From: Wolbachia endosymbiont of Spodoptera picta
GTDB lineage: Bacteria > Pseudomonadota > Alphaproteobacteria > Rickettsiales > Anaplasmataceae
Length of the DNA stretch: 64,000 bases
Reading direction: 5' to 3'
Assembly: GCF_018141665.1 (NCBI RefSeq)
Contig: NZ_CP067976.1
Span: 124,001 to 188,000 of the forward strand
Under the pieces are notes generated by a model. It had not been told where the DNA came from, did no database searches, and saw only the letters and a list, made by a program, of their open reading frames with translations. Made by a program: the position numbers and the translations under genes. This document shows positions 43,982-52,611 of the stretch, in pieces (positions within the stretch are counted from its first letter, which is position 1; every line of letters begins with the position of its first letter).

Positions 43982-45362
43982 TTATGATTTGATTATTATA
44001 GGTGGTGGTCCAGGTGGTTACAAATGCGCTATTGCTGCTGCAAAACTTGGACTCAAAGTTGCTTGTATAGACAAAAATAGCATTTTTGGTGGCACGTGTT
44101 TGCGAGTTGGGTGTATACCATCAAAAGCATTACTCCATTCCTCTTATCAGTATGCTAGCGCGAAAAATAATCTATCAAAACTTGGCATAAAAGTTAAGGA
44201 TGTAAGTCTCGATTTGAGAGAAATGATAGGCTATAAAGACGCTAGAGTTCAGGAACTTGGAAAAGGCATAGAATATCTGTTTAACCTTTACAAAATTACT
44301 AAGATCAATGGACTTGGAAAAATTACTTCTTTTGATCAAGGCAATCTTGAAGTTTCAGTTGAAGGTAAGGTGCTGAAGACAAAAAATATAGTAATTGCAA
44401 CCGGTTCTGACGTTATTTCTTTGCCAGTAATTAATATCGATGAGAAAAGTATTATTTCATCAACTGGTGCATTGTCTTTAACTGAAGTACCAAAAAAACT
44501 TGTCGTAATCGGAGCCGGAGCAATAGGGCTTGAAATGTCTTCTGTATGGAGGAGGCTAGGGTCTGAAGTCACTGTAGTAGAATTTTTTGACAGAATCGCT
44601 GCAGCAATGGATGGAGAATTAAGTAAGTCTCTACTTTCTAGTCTACAAAAACAAGGAATAAAATTTTTACTTAGCACTAAAGTTGAGGGAATAAAACAAA
44701 GTAGTAACTCTTTGAGTGTGAAAGTTTGCTCTGTAAAAGATAATCAAACAAACACTATAGAGGCGGATAAGGTATTGGTGGCAGCAGGACGCAAACCATG
44801 TACTGATGGTCTTGGTATTGATGAAAAAATGGAAAAAGATAATCGCGGTTTCGTTCAAGTTAACAACAGATATGAAACTAATGTGAAAGGAATATTTGCT
44901 ATTGGTGATGTGATTGGTGGAGCAATGCTTGCTCACAAAGCTGAGGAAGAAGGGGTGGCAGTTGCAGAGATACTAGCAAGGCAATTGCCTCACGTTGATT
45001 ATGAAATCATACCGTCAGTCATTTACACCCACCCTGCAGTTTCTTCAATCGGTAAAACTGAAGAAGAACTAAAAAGTGCTGGTCGAAAGTATAAAGTTGG
45101 TAAATGTCAATTTGCTGCAAACGGTAGAGCAAAAGTCACTGACGATGCTGAGGGATTCGTGAAAGTTCTGACTTGTAGCAAAGCAGATACAATACTCGGT
45201 GTACATATCATAGGAGCATACGCTGATACGCTAATCAATGAAGCAGCGGTTGCAATGGCATATGGTGCAGCAGCAGAGGATATATACAGAATTTGTCACT
45301 CTCATCCTGATATAAATGAAGCCTTTAGGGATGCGTGCATCGATGCTTTCTTTAAAAAGTAA
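43974..45362 (+). CDS. lpdA: Dihydrolipoyl dehydrogenase
   Basis: The E3 subunit of the 2-oxoacid dehydrogenase complexes re-oxidises dihydrolipoamide with NAD+. The ATG at 43974 gives MTDYDLIIIGGGPGGYKCA, the FAD-binding start, and overlaps the stop of the propeller gene. The redox motif GGTCLRVGCIPSKA is at about 39-52, the NAD motif VVIGAGAIGLEMSSVW at about 179-194, and the C-terminal catalytic HSHPDINEAF at about 446-455. The length of 462 is normal. pdhA lies at 48.1 kb, though not adjacent. Confidence 0.97.
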   Translation: MTDYDLIIIGGGPGGYKCAIAAAKLGLKVACIDKNSIFGGTCLRVGCIPSKALLHSSYQYASAKNNLSKLGIKVKDVSLDLREMIGYKDARVQELGKGIEYLFNLYKITKINGLGKITSFDQGNLEVSVEGKVLKTKNIVIATGSDVISLPVINIDEKSIISSTGALSLTEVPKKLVVIGAGAIGLEMSSVWRRLGSEVTVVEFFDRIAAAMDGELSKSLLSSLQKQGIKFLLSTKVEGIKQSSNSLSVKVCSVKDNQTNTIEADKVLVAAGRKPCTDGLGIDEKMEKDNRGFVQVNNRYETNVKGIFAIGDVIGGAMLAHKAEEEGVAVAEILARQLPHVDYEIIPSVIYTHPAVSSIGKTEEELKSAGRKYKVGKCQFAANGRAKVTDDAEGFVKVLTCSKADTILGVHIIGAYADTLINEAAVAMAYGAAAEDIYRICHSHPDINEAFRDACIDAFFKK

Positions 45363-45364
45363 CT

Positions 45365-46285
45365 GTGGACCTCGGTTCAATCATTGAAAAATGGTATGAT
45401 TGGCTAAAGTACAACAGGTCTTACTCACCAAACACTTTGGAGTCATACATGAGGGACCTCAAAGATCTTATAAGTTTCCTAAATACTCACATTGGTGAAG
45501 AAGTAAATGTTGGCTCTTTAGAAAAATTAAGCATACCTGAACTGAGAAGTTGGTTTACCTCTCGTTATGCAAGAGGTGTAAATGCAAGATCTAACACTCG
45601 CGCATTGTCAGTAATCAGAAATTTTTTCAAATATATAAAAAACAATTATGAAATAAATAATGAAGCGGTATTTTCTTTATCAAGGCCAATTCAGAGAAGA
45701 ACTCTACCTAAAGCACTTTCAATATCTAACATAGAAACTCTATTGAAAGAAATGAAATTGCCTGATCTAGGCGAGCCTTGGGTGGTAAAAAGAGAAATTG
45801 CAATTGTCGTTCTGCTATATGGTACGGGCTTAAGAATCACTGAAGCACTGAATCTTAAGGTTAGTGATATTAGCAATGAAAGTTTAATAGTAACAGGTAA
45901 GGGAGATAAACAAAGGCAGGTATTTATTCTTCCAGTAGTAAAAAAGTGTATACAAAAATATATAAAAGCTTGTCCCCACTTTGACGAAGCGGGACATCTT
46001 TTTGTGGGGGTAAGAGGAAAAAAATTGGGAAGAACTTATGTTGCTAATCGTTTGCAAAAAATAAGAAGATTTTTAAACTTACCAGAAATTTTATCTCCAC
46101 ATGCATTTCGCCATAGTTTTGCTACTCATTTGCTTCAGGAAGATATTGACATAAGATCAATACAACAGCTGCTTGGCCACTCAAGCCTTGAAACTACTCA
46201 AGTTTACACTCACCTAAATTATCAAGATGTCTTCAATATGTATAAAAACTTTCAGAAGAGTTTGAATAAAAAATCGAAATCTTAA
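45365..46285 (+). CDS. Tyrosine recombinase XerC/XerD
   Basis: The Xer recombinase resolves chromosome dimers at dif during division. The 306-residue protein starts with GTG two bases after lpdA stops. The N-terminal SAM-like domain (YNRSYSPNTLESYMRDLKDL) is followed by the catalytic domain with the Arg in GTGLRITEALNL, the H-x-x-R in HAFRHSFATHLL, GHSSLETTQVYTH, and the Tyr nucleophile in that last motif. Whether it is XerC or XerD cannot be decided by eye; the N-terminal pattern is nearer XerC. Confidence 0.93.
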   Translation: MDLGSIIEKWYDWLKYNRSYSPNTLESYMRDLKDLISFLNTHIGEEVNVGSLEKLSIPELRSWFTSRYARGVNARSNTRALSVIRNFFKYIKNNYEINNEAVFSLSRPIQRRTLPKALSISNIETLLKEMKLPDLGEPWVVKREIAIVVLLYGTGLRITEALNLKVSDISNESLIVTGKGDKQRQVFILPVVKKCIQKYIKACPHFDEAGHLFVGVRGKKLGRTYVANRLQKIRRFLNLPEILSPHAFRHSFATHLLQEDIDIRSIQQLLGHSSLETTQVYTHLNYQDVFNMYKNFQKSLNKKSKS

Positions 46286-46407
46286 CTTCGTCTTAAATCG
46301 ATAATATTGCCGAACTGAGTGCTTGCAACATCATTCAGTACTGTACTTGCTTTATATAAGCAATAGTGACCAGCAGAGAAGAAAGCAAAAACGTTTTGCA
46401 AAAGGTT

Positions 46408-46491
46408 ATGAATGAAAGAGAATAGACAGCAGAATTTAAATTAGAAGCTATGTAAAGAAACAAGTCAAGCAAATAGCAAAAGATCTGGGAC
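46408..46491 (+). pseudogene. Remnant of an IS3-family transposase orfA
   Basis: In two frames the stretch reads TAEFKLEAM and, one frame later, KQVKQIAKDLG. Together these resemble the N-terminal helix-turn-helix of IS3 orfA (FKLEAV...SV.QVAKDLG). In-frame stops lie within it, and nothing longer remains. It sits between the Xer gene and gatB. Confidence 0.5.
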
Positions 46492-46498
46492 CGTACAC

Positions 46499-47929
46499 CT
46501 AGGCACTCAATTTTAATTTTTCACTCAAAACCAAGTTTACGACATCAGGGCTGGCTTTTCCTTTGGTGGATTTCATGACTTCACCAACAAAGAACCCATA
46601 CAATCTTGTTTTACCACCCTTATATTCTTGAACTTTATCTTGGTTGTCATTGATGATTTTATCTATTATCTCTGAGATTTGACATGTGTCAGTTATTTGC
46701 TTGAGATTCTGCTCTTCTATAATAAGGGATGCAGGCTTTCCAGTTTCAAACATAATATCAAAAACTTGTTTACCAAGTTTAGCAGAGATCGTTCCATCGA
46801 CGATAAAGTCGAGGAGTTCGGATAAAGCATCTGCTTTAATTGGAGAGCTAACAATATCAATATTTGTTTTATTTAAACGACCGAAAAGCTCGACGGTTAA
46901 CCAGGTAACTGCAATCTTTGAATCATGCTTTTTTGCTAATTTTTCAAAATAATCGGCAATTTCTTTATCAGAAGTGATAACGTCTGCATCATATTCATTG
47001 ATACCTAATTCCTCTATGTATCGAAGTTTTTTTTGATCTGGCAACTCGGGTAAAGATGATTTAATAGAATCAATTTTGTCTTGGCTTATTTCAACAGGTA
47101 GCAAATCAGGTTCAGGGAAATATCTATAGTCACTTGAATCTTCTTTGCTTCTCATCACTTTTGTTTTTCCTAAAGTGACATCAAACAATAAGGTATCTTG
47201 ACTTATTTCTCCTCCGCTTTCCAAAATTTTGATCTGCCTTTGTGCTTCATAATCTATAGCTTGTACAATATAACGTATTGAATTTAAGTTTTTTATTTCA
47301 CAACGAGTGCCAAATGTGCTACTACCCTTTGGGCGAACAGAAACATTTGCATCACAGCGAAGTGACCCCTTTTCCATATCACCATCACATGAACCGATGT
47401 AACGCAAAATCTGCCTCAATTTTTTCATGAATTCTGCAGCTTCTGCAGATGAACGAAGATCTGGCTCTGAAACAATTTCCATTAAAGCAACACCTGCACG
47501 ATTTAAATCTACGTAAGTTTTGCTTTCTTCATGAATACTCTTTCCTGCATCTTGCTCTAAGTGAATTCTTGCGATTCTTATTTCTTTTTCATTATTATTG
47601 ATAAACACTTTACCATTTTTAACTATTGGCTCAAAGAACTGGGTTATTTGGTAACCTTGTGGTAAATCGGGATAAAAATAATTTTTACGATCAAAGTAAG
47701 AGCATTTATTAATTTCTGCAGAAAGTGCAAGACCGGTACATATTCCTTGCTCTATGCAGAAATAATTTAATATTGGCAATGTACCTGGCATTGCTGCATC
47801 AACTAGAGAAACTTGAGTATTGTGCTCAGTGCCAAATTCCGTTAGTGAACTAGAAAATAGCTTTGTCTTAGAAGAAACCTGAGCGTGTACCTCAAGTCCA
47901 ATTACTGTCTCCCAGTTTTCTTTTGTCAT
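46499..47929 (-). CDS. gatB: Aspartyl/glutamyl-tRNA amidotransferase subunit B
   Basis: GatB with GatA and GatC converts Glu-tRNA(Gln) and Asp-tRNA(Asn) to the cognate amides. The 476-residue protein has the expected segments: ETVIGLEVHAQVSSKTKLF (6-24), YPDLPQGYQITQFFEP, the zinc/kinase region with SLRCDANVSVRPKG, and DYRYFPEPDLLPVEI. A C-terminal YqeY-like domain ends at GKASPDVVNLVL. gatA and gatC are not adjacent. The length is normal. Confidence 0.97.
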   Translation of the reverse strand: MTKENWETVIGLEVHAQVSSKTKLFSSSLTEFGTEHNTQVSLVDAAMPGTLPILNYFCIEQGICTGLALSAEINKCSYFDRKNYFYPDLPQGYQITQFFEPIVKNGKVFINNNEKEIRIARIHLEQDAGKSIHEESKTYVDLNRAGVALMEIVSEPDLRSSAEAAEFMKKLRQILRYIGSCDGDMEKGSLRCDANVSVRPKGSSTFGTRCEIKNLNSIRYIVQAIDYEAQRQIKILESGGEISQDTLLFDVTLGKTKVMRSKEDSSDYRYFPEPDLLPVEISQDKIDSIKSSLPELPDQKKLRYIEELGINEYDADVITSDKEIADYFEKLAKKHDSKIAVTWLTVELFGRLNKTNIDIVSSPIKADALSELLDFIVDGTISAKLGKQVFDIMFETGKPASLIIEEQNLKQITDTCQISEIIDKIINDNQDKVQEYKGGKTRLYGFFVGEVMKSTKGKASPDVVNLVLSEKLKLSA

Positions 47930-48134
47930 GTATTTTATTCAATTAATAACTTTATATTCTGCAAACTAGCACAAAAAGTCAAATAAAACTCATTTAACCT
48001 ATGATCCAAGAGCGTTGTATATCAATAATATAAGAGTTACTACAGTTTCTATTGACTAGGCTGTTATATAATAAAGTTAAGTGCTGCCAAAAAATATCTA
48101 TAGTAGGCCAAAACATAATTTTGATGGCAACTGA

Positions 48135-49115
48135 TTAGCTAACAAATTTATAAACATCAGTATATAGTTCATCAATGCCTGGCTCTTTACTATTTTTAGC
48201 AAAATCTTCTGACTTTTTTACTAAATCTCGTATTTCCTTATCAATAGCTTTGCATTCTTCATCAGAAGCGATTTTATTGTCTGTTATATACTGCTTTAGG
48301 GTGCTTATAGGATCATGATTTTGCTTCATATCTTCAACTTCTTCTTTTGAGCGATAAGTAGCAGGATCTGACATTGAATGGCCACGATATCGATATGTCT
48401 TCATTTCAAGCAAGAGAGGTCCTTTTCCCCCACGTACATGCTCAGCTATTTCACTTGTTAACTCATAGACAGAGAAAAAATCCATTCCATCAACTTGTTT
48501 TCCAGGAATACCAAAACTCTCTCCTCTTTTATATAGTTCAGTTACTAAAGTTGATCTTTGTACAGAAGTTCCCATTGCGTATTCGTTATTTTCTATGATA
48601 TAAACCACAGGTAACTTCCACAAAGATGCCATATTAAATGATTCATATACTTGTCCTTGATTTGCAGCACCGTCACCAAAATATGTGAATACAACGTTAT
48701 CTTTTTTCTTGTATTTATTAGCAAATGCTATTCCTGTGCCAATTGGGACTTGTGCACCTACTATTCCATGTCCACCAAAGAAATTTTTTTCAACATCAAA
48801 TATGTGCATGGAGCCACCTTTGCCTTTTGAACACCCTGTTTCTTTGCCGGTTAGTTCTGCCATCACAACATTCGGATCAGAGTTACATGCAAGCATTAAG
48901 CCATGGTCTCTATAGCTTGTGATAAAAGCATCACCAGATTTTGATGCAGCTTGAGTCCCAACTGCAACTGCTTCTTGCCCTATTGATAAGTGACAGAATC
49001 CGCCTATTAATCCCATTCCGTATAATTGTCCTGCTTTTTCCTCAAATCTGCGTATGAGAAGCATTTTTCTGTAGAATCCAATCACCTGTTCTTTAGTGAA
49101 ATTTTCTGCTTTCAT
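48135..49115 (-). CDS. pdhA: Pyruvate dehydrogenase E1 component, alpha subunit
   Basis: E1 alpha with E1 beta decarboxylates pyruvate using thiamine diphosphate. The 326-residue protein shows RRFEEKAGQLYGMGLIGGF (22-40), the TPP motif GDGAANQGQVYESFNMA and IENNEYAMGTS. The phospho-loop region YRYRGHSMSDPATYRS is also present, as in mitochondrial-type E1 alpha. E1 beta is not next to it. The length is normal for the Rickettsiales form. Confidence 0.97.
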   Translation of the reverse strand: MKAENFTKEQVIGFYRKMLLIRRFEEKAGQLYGMGLIGGFCHLSIGQEAVAVGTQAASKSGDAFITSYRDHGLMLACNSDPNVVMAELTGKETGCSKGKGGSMHIFDVEKNFFGGHGIVGAQVPIGTGIAFANKYKKKDNVVFTYFGDGAANQGQVYESFNMASLWKLPVVYIIENNEYAMGTSVQRSTLVTELYKRGESFGIPGKQVDGMDFFSVYELTSEIAEHVRGGKGPLLLEMKTYRYRGHSMSDPATYRSKEEVEDMKQNHDPISTLKQYITDNKIASDEECKAIDKEIRDLVKKSEDFAKNSKEPGIDELYTDVYKFVS

Positions 49116-49180
49116 ATTGACTTTCTTTTATTAAATTGAGATCATACCAGAAATTTTTAACATTTTATAATACTATCTAT

Positions 49181-49609
49181 ATGGATTACTATCACTGGCT
49201 TGAAGCTTTTCACGTTATCTCTGTAATTATGTGGGTGGCAGGTATGCTCTATTTACCAAGGCTTTATGTTTACCATGCATCTGTAAAACCAGGGTCAGAA
49301 AATGACAGCTTACTTCAAATAATGGAGAAGAGATTCCTTAGATATATCATAAACCCTGCAATGCTTTTCTCCCTTAGTTTTGGAATTATGCTAATGATTA
49401 TTAGGGAAGCATATCGCGAAGGGTGGTTTCATGTAAAAGCGCTAGCATTATTCTTAATGTTTGCTATTCATGTCCTACTTGCAAAGCATAGGAAAAATTT
49501 TGCAGTGGGCTTGAATAAGAAAACTCACGTTTATTTTCGTGTTTTAAACGAAGCAGTAACAGTGTTAATAATAATTATAGTTATTATGGTTATTGTAAAA
49601 CCTTTTTGA
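49181..49609 (+). CDS. hemJ: Protoporphyrinogen oxidase HemJ
   Basis: HemJ oxidises protoporphyrinogen IX in the inner membrane for heme synthesis. The ATG at 49181 gives MDYYHWLEAFHVISVIMWVA and 142 residues, the family length; the frame is open 15 codons earlier but without a good start. The conserved N-terminal His in EAFHVISVIMW, the AGMLYLPRLYVYH pattern and the loop HRKNFAVGLNKKTHVYFRVLNE are present. Four TM helices are visible. Heme supply would serve the cox operon 2.6 kb downstream. Confidence 0.92.
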   Translation: MDYYHWLEAFHVISVIMWVAGMLYLPRLYVYHASVKPGSENDSLLQIMEKRFLRYIINPAMLFSLSFGIMLMIIREAYREGWFHVKALALFLMFAIHVLLAKHRKNFAVGLNKKTHVYFRVLNEAVTVLIIIIVIMVIVKPF

Positions 49610-49763
49610 TTTTCTAGCCTAATGCTGAACCATTGAATGGAGTATAAGAATTGTTACTAAATAGTTTATTCTGATGTTCCGTAGTCTAAGTAAAGTACTT
49701 AAGGTATAGATTCTTTGTTTTTGTGTGTTATCCTGATTAACAAGAATTCGCAGTAGTATTATA

Positions 49764-51275
49764 ATGAGTAAGTTAAAAAAGCTTAGTGCTGGACTTTCTT
49801 TGACAGGCCTGATTGGTAGTGATGATATAGATATGCAAAGGGCAGGAAATAGAAAGAAGAAATATCAATTTTTGGATAAGACGTTCGCATGGATTGATGC
49901 GATGATAAATTTTATTTTTAAACGTGAGAGTAATAACGTAAATGAAGTCCTAAAAGTCACATGGGGACCACTATTTTTTGGTTTAGTGGTGATATTCATC
50001 TTTTTTGGAATAGGTGGTATTTGGTCAGCTATAGCTCCAATTGACGGAGCAGTGCATGCAAGTGGAGAAGTTATTGTCTCTTCAAATAGAAAAATAGTGC
50101 AACACTTGGGTGGGGGAATAATAAGCAAAATTTTAGTAAAAGAAGGTCAAGCAGTTAAAAAAGATGAGCCTTTAGTTTTATTAAGTGATGTTAACGAAAA
50201 GGCAAATTTAAGTATAATTAAAGAAAAACTCTTATCACTTTTGGCAACTGAAGCAAGACTTATTGCAATTAGGGGAGACTTAGATACGCTAGAATTTTCT
50301 GATGAGGTTAAAAGATTATCTAACGATGAACCTGTAAATAAAGCGATAAAGAATCAGGTAAAGTTGTTCAACTCTCAGAGAAAGAGTATATTAGGAAAAA
50401 CTGACATACTGCAACAACGTATAAAGCAGTTAAATGATGAATTAGCAGGGCTAAATTTTCAACTAAATGCAGCCCATAAGCAATATGACTTGATAACTGA
50501 GGAGTTAGAAACAAAAAGACAATTACTTGATAGTGGCCATATAAGCAAACCACACATTTTAGCTTTAGAAAAACAGTTTGCTGAAATTGAGGGTAGAGTT
50601 GGACATTACCGTTCTGCAATATCTCAAGTACAGCAAAAGATTGGAGAAAATGAGTTAGAGATTATAAATTTGAAGAATGATGCTCAAGAAAGAGCAAATG
50701 CTGAGCTTAAGGAAGTTAATACATCTATTGCAGACTTAAAAGAGAGGCTGATGGTTGCTGAAGATTCGTTAGCACGTACAATAATTAAATCACCTCAAGA
50801 TGGTATAGTTACAGATATAAGATACCACACTGAAGGTGGTGTTATACAATCTGGAGTTCCAATCATGAGTATAGTACCATCAGATGATGATCTAATAATA
50901 GATGCTAAAGTTCTAACCAGAAACATAGAAGAGATACTGTCAGCAAAAAAGAAAGATAGCAATATAGTCTCTATCGACGGACTAGAAGGGCTGAAAGTTA
51001 AAGTAAGGCTGAGCGCTTATAGTGCACGTCGCTTAAGTTTAATTAACGGTATAGTAAACCATATTTCCCCTGATGCTCTTGATGATCCAAGGATGGGGCG
51101 TTATTATTCAGTGCGAGTGGTGATACCAAAATCAGAACTTGCTCAATTTAAAAACGTATACCTATATCCTGGTATGCCAGTAGAAGTATATGTAGTTACT
51201 CAATCCCGCACTCTTTTATCGTTCTTGTTTACACCTATAATTGCAACATTCGATAGATCTTTCATAGAGAGATAA
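49764..51275 (+). CDS. HlyD-family periplasmic adaptor of a type I secretion system
   Basis: The 503-residue membrane-fusion protein has one TM helix near 67-91 (LFFGLVVIFIFFGIGGIWSA), a biotinyl/lipoyl half-motif HASGEVIVSSNRKIVQHLGGGII, a long coiled-coil hairpin (about 190-330), and the second lipoyl half with TIIKSPQDGIVTDIRYHTEGG. It ends in a beta-barrel region with PGMPVEVYV. This fits the HlyD/PrtE type that joins an ABC exporter to TolC. No ABC exporter or substrate is adjacent. The ~65-residue cytoplasmic N-terminus is longer than usual. Confidence 0.93.
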   Translation: MSKLKKLSAGLSLTGLIGSDDIDMQRAGNRKKKYQFLDKTFAWIDAMINFIFKRESNNVNEVLKVTWGPLFFGLVVIFIFFGIGGIWSAIAPIDGAVHASGEVIVSSNRKIVQHLGGGIISKILVKEGQAVKKDEPLVLLSDVNEKANLSIIKEKLLSLLATEARLIAIRGDLDTLEFSDEVKRLSNDEPVNKAIKNQVKLFNSQRKSILGKTDILQQRIKQLNDELAGLNFQLNAAHKQYDLITEELETKRQLLDSGHISKPHILALEKQFAEIEGRVGHYRSAISQVQQKIGENELEIINLKNDAQERANAELKEVNTSIADLKERLMVAEDSLARTIIKSPQDGIVTDIRYHTEGGVIQSGVPIMSIVPSDDDLIIDAKVLTRNIEEILSAKKKDSNIVSIDGLEGLKVKVRLSAYSARRLSLINGIVNHISPDALDDPRMGRYYSVRVVIPKSELAQFKNVYLYPGMPVEVYVVTQSRTLLSFLFTPIIATFDRSFIER

Positions 51276-51831
51276 TTTATTTGGCTTTTCTAAAAAATTT
51301 GTTTACAGAGTTTGATATGCAAAAAAATTTACACACAAGTAGTGTATTATTTTATAATTATTTTCTATAATATGTAAATCTTTGATTTAAGATGCAAATG
51401 CTAACGTAAACATTAAAGGTTAATTAGTAAACTCAGCTGTATAATAGAATTAAAGGAATTAGTAAGATTTGTACCTTAATGAATTATAAATAGACAAACT
51501 TACCTAAAGTTTAATAGTGTCTGTTACTGCTTTTAGGTGTGAGGCTAGAGGGTTATTAGCAATAACAGACACTATTAAACTTATTATAGAATTTCCTTAA
51601 AGTAAATACTTAACTTAAAATATTATAATATTTTAACTTAAAATAGATTCATGTAAATGCTTTTTCCTCAAGTTAGTATCGTATTATTATATTTATTAAA
51701 TGCTAAAAAAACATTAATCATCATTTACTTTTGATTCAATATTTAGCAAAACACTTGTGTACATTCTATAATCTCTGTTTGCATAGTAAGTTTATATATA
51801 TTATTATACAGTTAGTTTTACAGCAAAAAAT
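51276..51831. other. Intergenic region before the cox operon
   Basis: About 555 bases without a gene, one of the longest non-repeat gaps in the window. It is very AT-rich and contains one long inverted repeat (51507-51582), listed separately. The coxB promoter must lie in it, but I cannot assign boxes with confidence. Confidence 0.55.
51507..51582. other. Long hairpin upstream of coxB
   Basis: The left arm at 51507-51530 (AAGTTTAATAGTGTCTGTTA then CTGC) pairs with the right arm at 51559-51582, with one C/A mismatch in 24 positions. The loop is 28 bases and contains GTGTGAGGCTAGAGGGTT. There is no T-run, so it is not a simple terminator. It could be a small RNA, a cruciform site or the ends of a lost element. 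Confidence 0.6.
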
Positions 51832-52596
51832 ATGGTGAAGTTATTTGCATTATTGATAATGTTTTACTCAAACATATCAATTGCTTCTGCTCCTACTTCT
51901 TGGCAATTTGGATTTCCTGCGCCTGCAACTGAGATAATGGAGGTTATAGTTAAGTCACATTCGTTTGTGATGAGTGTAATGATTGCAATTATGCTTTTTG
52001 TATGGGCCCTGCTTGCTTATGTAGTATTTCGCTTTCGTAAGGGCAAAGTGAAAAATGTTAGTAAAATAACTCATAATATCTTTGTAGAAATTATCTGGTT
52101 TGTTATACCAACGATTATTGTTGGGGTATTGGCTTTTAAAAATGCTGAATTAATTAAACTACAGGAGAAAGTGCCAAAAGCTGACATAACACTAAAAGTT
52201 ATTGGTCATCAATGGTATTGGAGTTACCAGTACCCAGAATATCAAGGTATTTCATTTGACAGCTATATAAAAGGAAAAGAAGACTTTACCGAAAGAGATT
52301 TAAAACTATTCTCTGTTGATAATAACGTTATTTTACCTATCAATACTAATATTCGTTTACAAGTGACAGCAGGAGATGTAATACATAGCTGGGGAATACC
52401 GGCTTTTGGTATAAAAATTGATGCAATACCAGGTAGGCTGAATGAAGCATGGTTTAACGTCACGAAGCCCGGTATTTATTATGGGCAATGTTATGAACTA
52501 TGTGGTCAAGGTCATGGATTTATGCCAATTGTTGTTGAAGCAGTGAGTAAAGAAGATTTTAATAAGTGGATTGAAGATAAAAAATTAGTAAGTTAA
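51832..52596 (+). CDS. coxB: Cytochrome c oxidase subunit II
   Basis: Subunit II accepts electrons from cytochrome c at CuA. The 254-residue protein starts with a signal peptide (residues 1-18), has two TM helices (about 40-62 and 83-103), then a periplasmic cupredoxin domain. The aromatic patch GHQWYWSYQYPEY and the CuA motif GQCYELCGQGHGFMPI (about 222-237) are complete. It is the first gene of coxB-coxA-ctaB, with 15 bases to coxA. Confidence 0.98.
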   Translation: MVKLFALLIMFYSNISIASAPTSWQFGFPAPATEIMEVIVKSHSFVMSVMIAIMLFVWALLAYVVFRFRKGKVKNVSKITHNIFVEIIWFVIPTIIVGVLAFKNAELIKLQEKVPKADITLKVIGHQWYWSYQYPEYQGISFDSYIKGKEDFTERDLKLFSVDNNVILPINTNIRLQVTAGDVIHSWGIPAFGIKIDAIPGRLNEAWFNVTKPGIYYGQCYELCGQGHGFMPIVVEAVSKEDFNKWIEDKKLVS

Positions 52597-52611
52597 GTTT
52601 GGAGTATAGAT

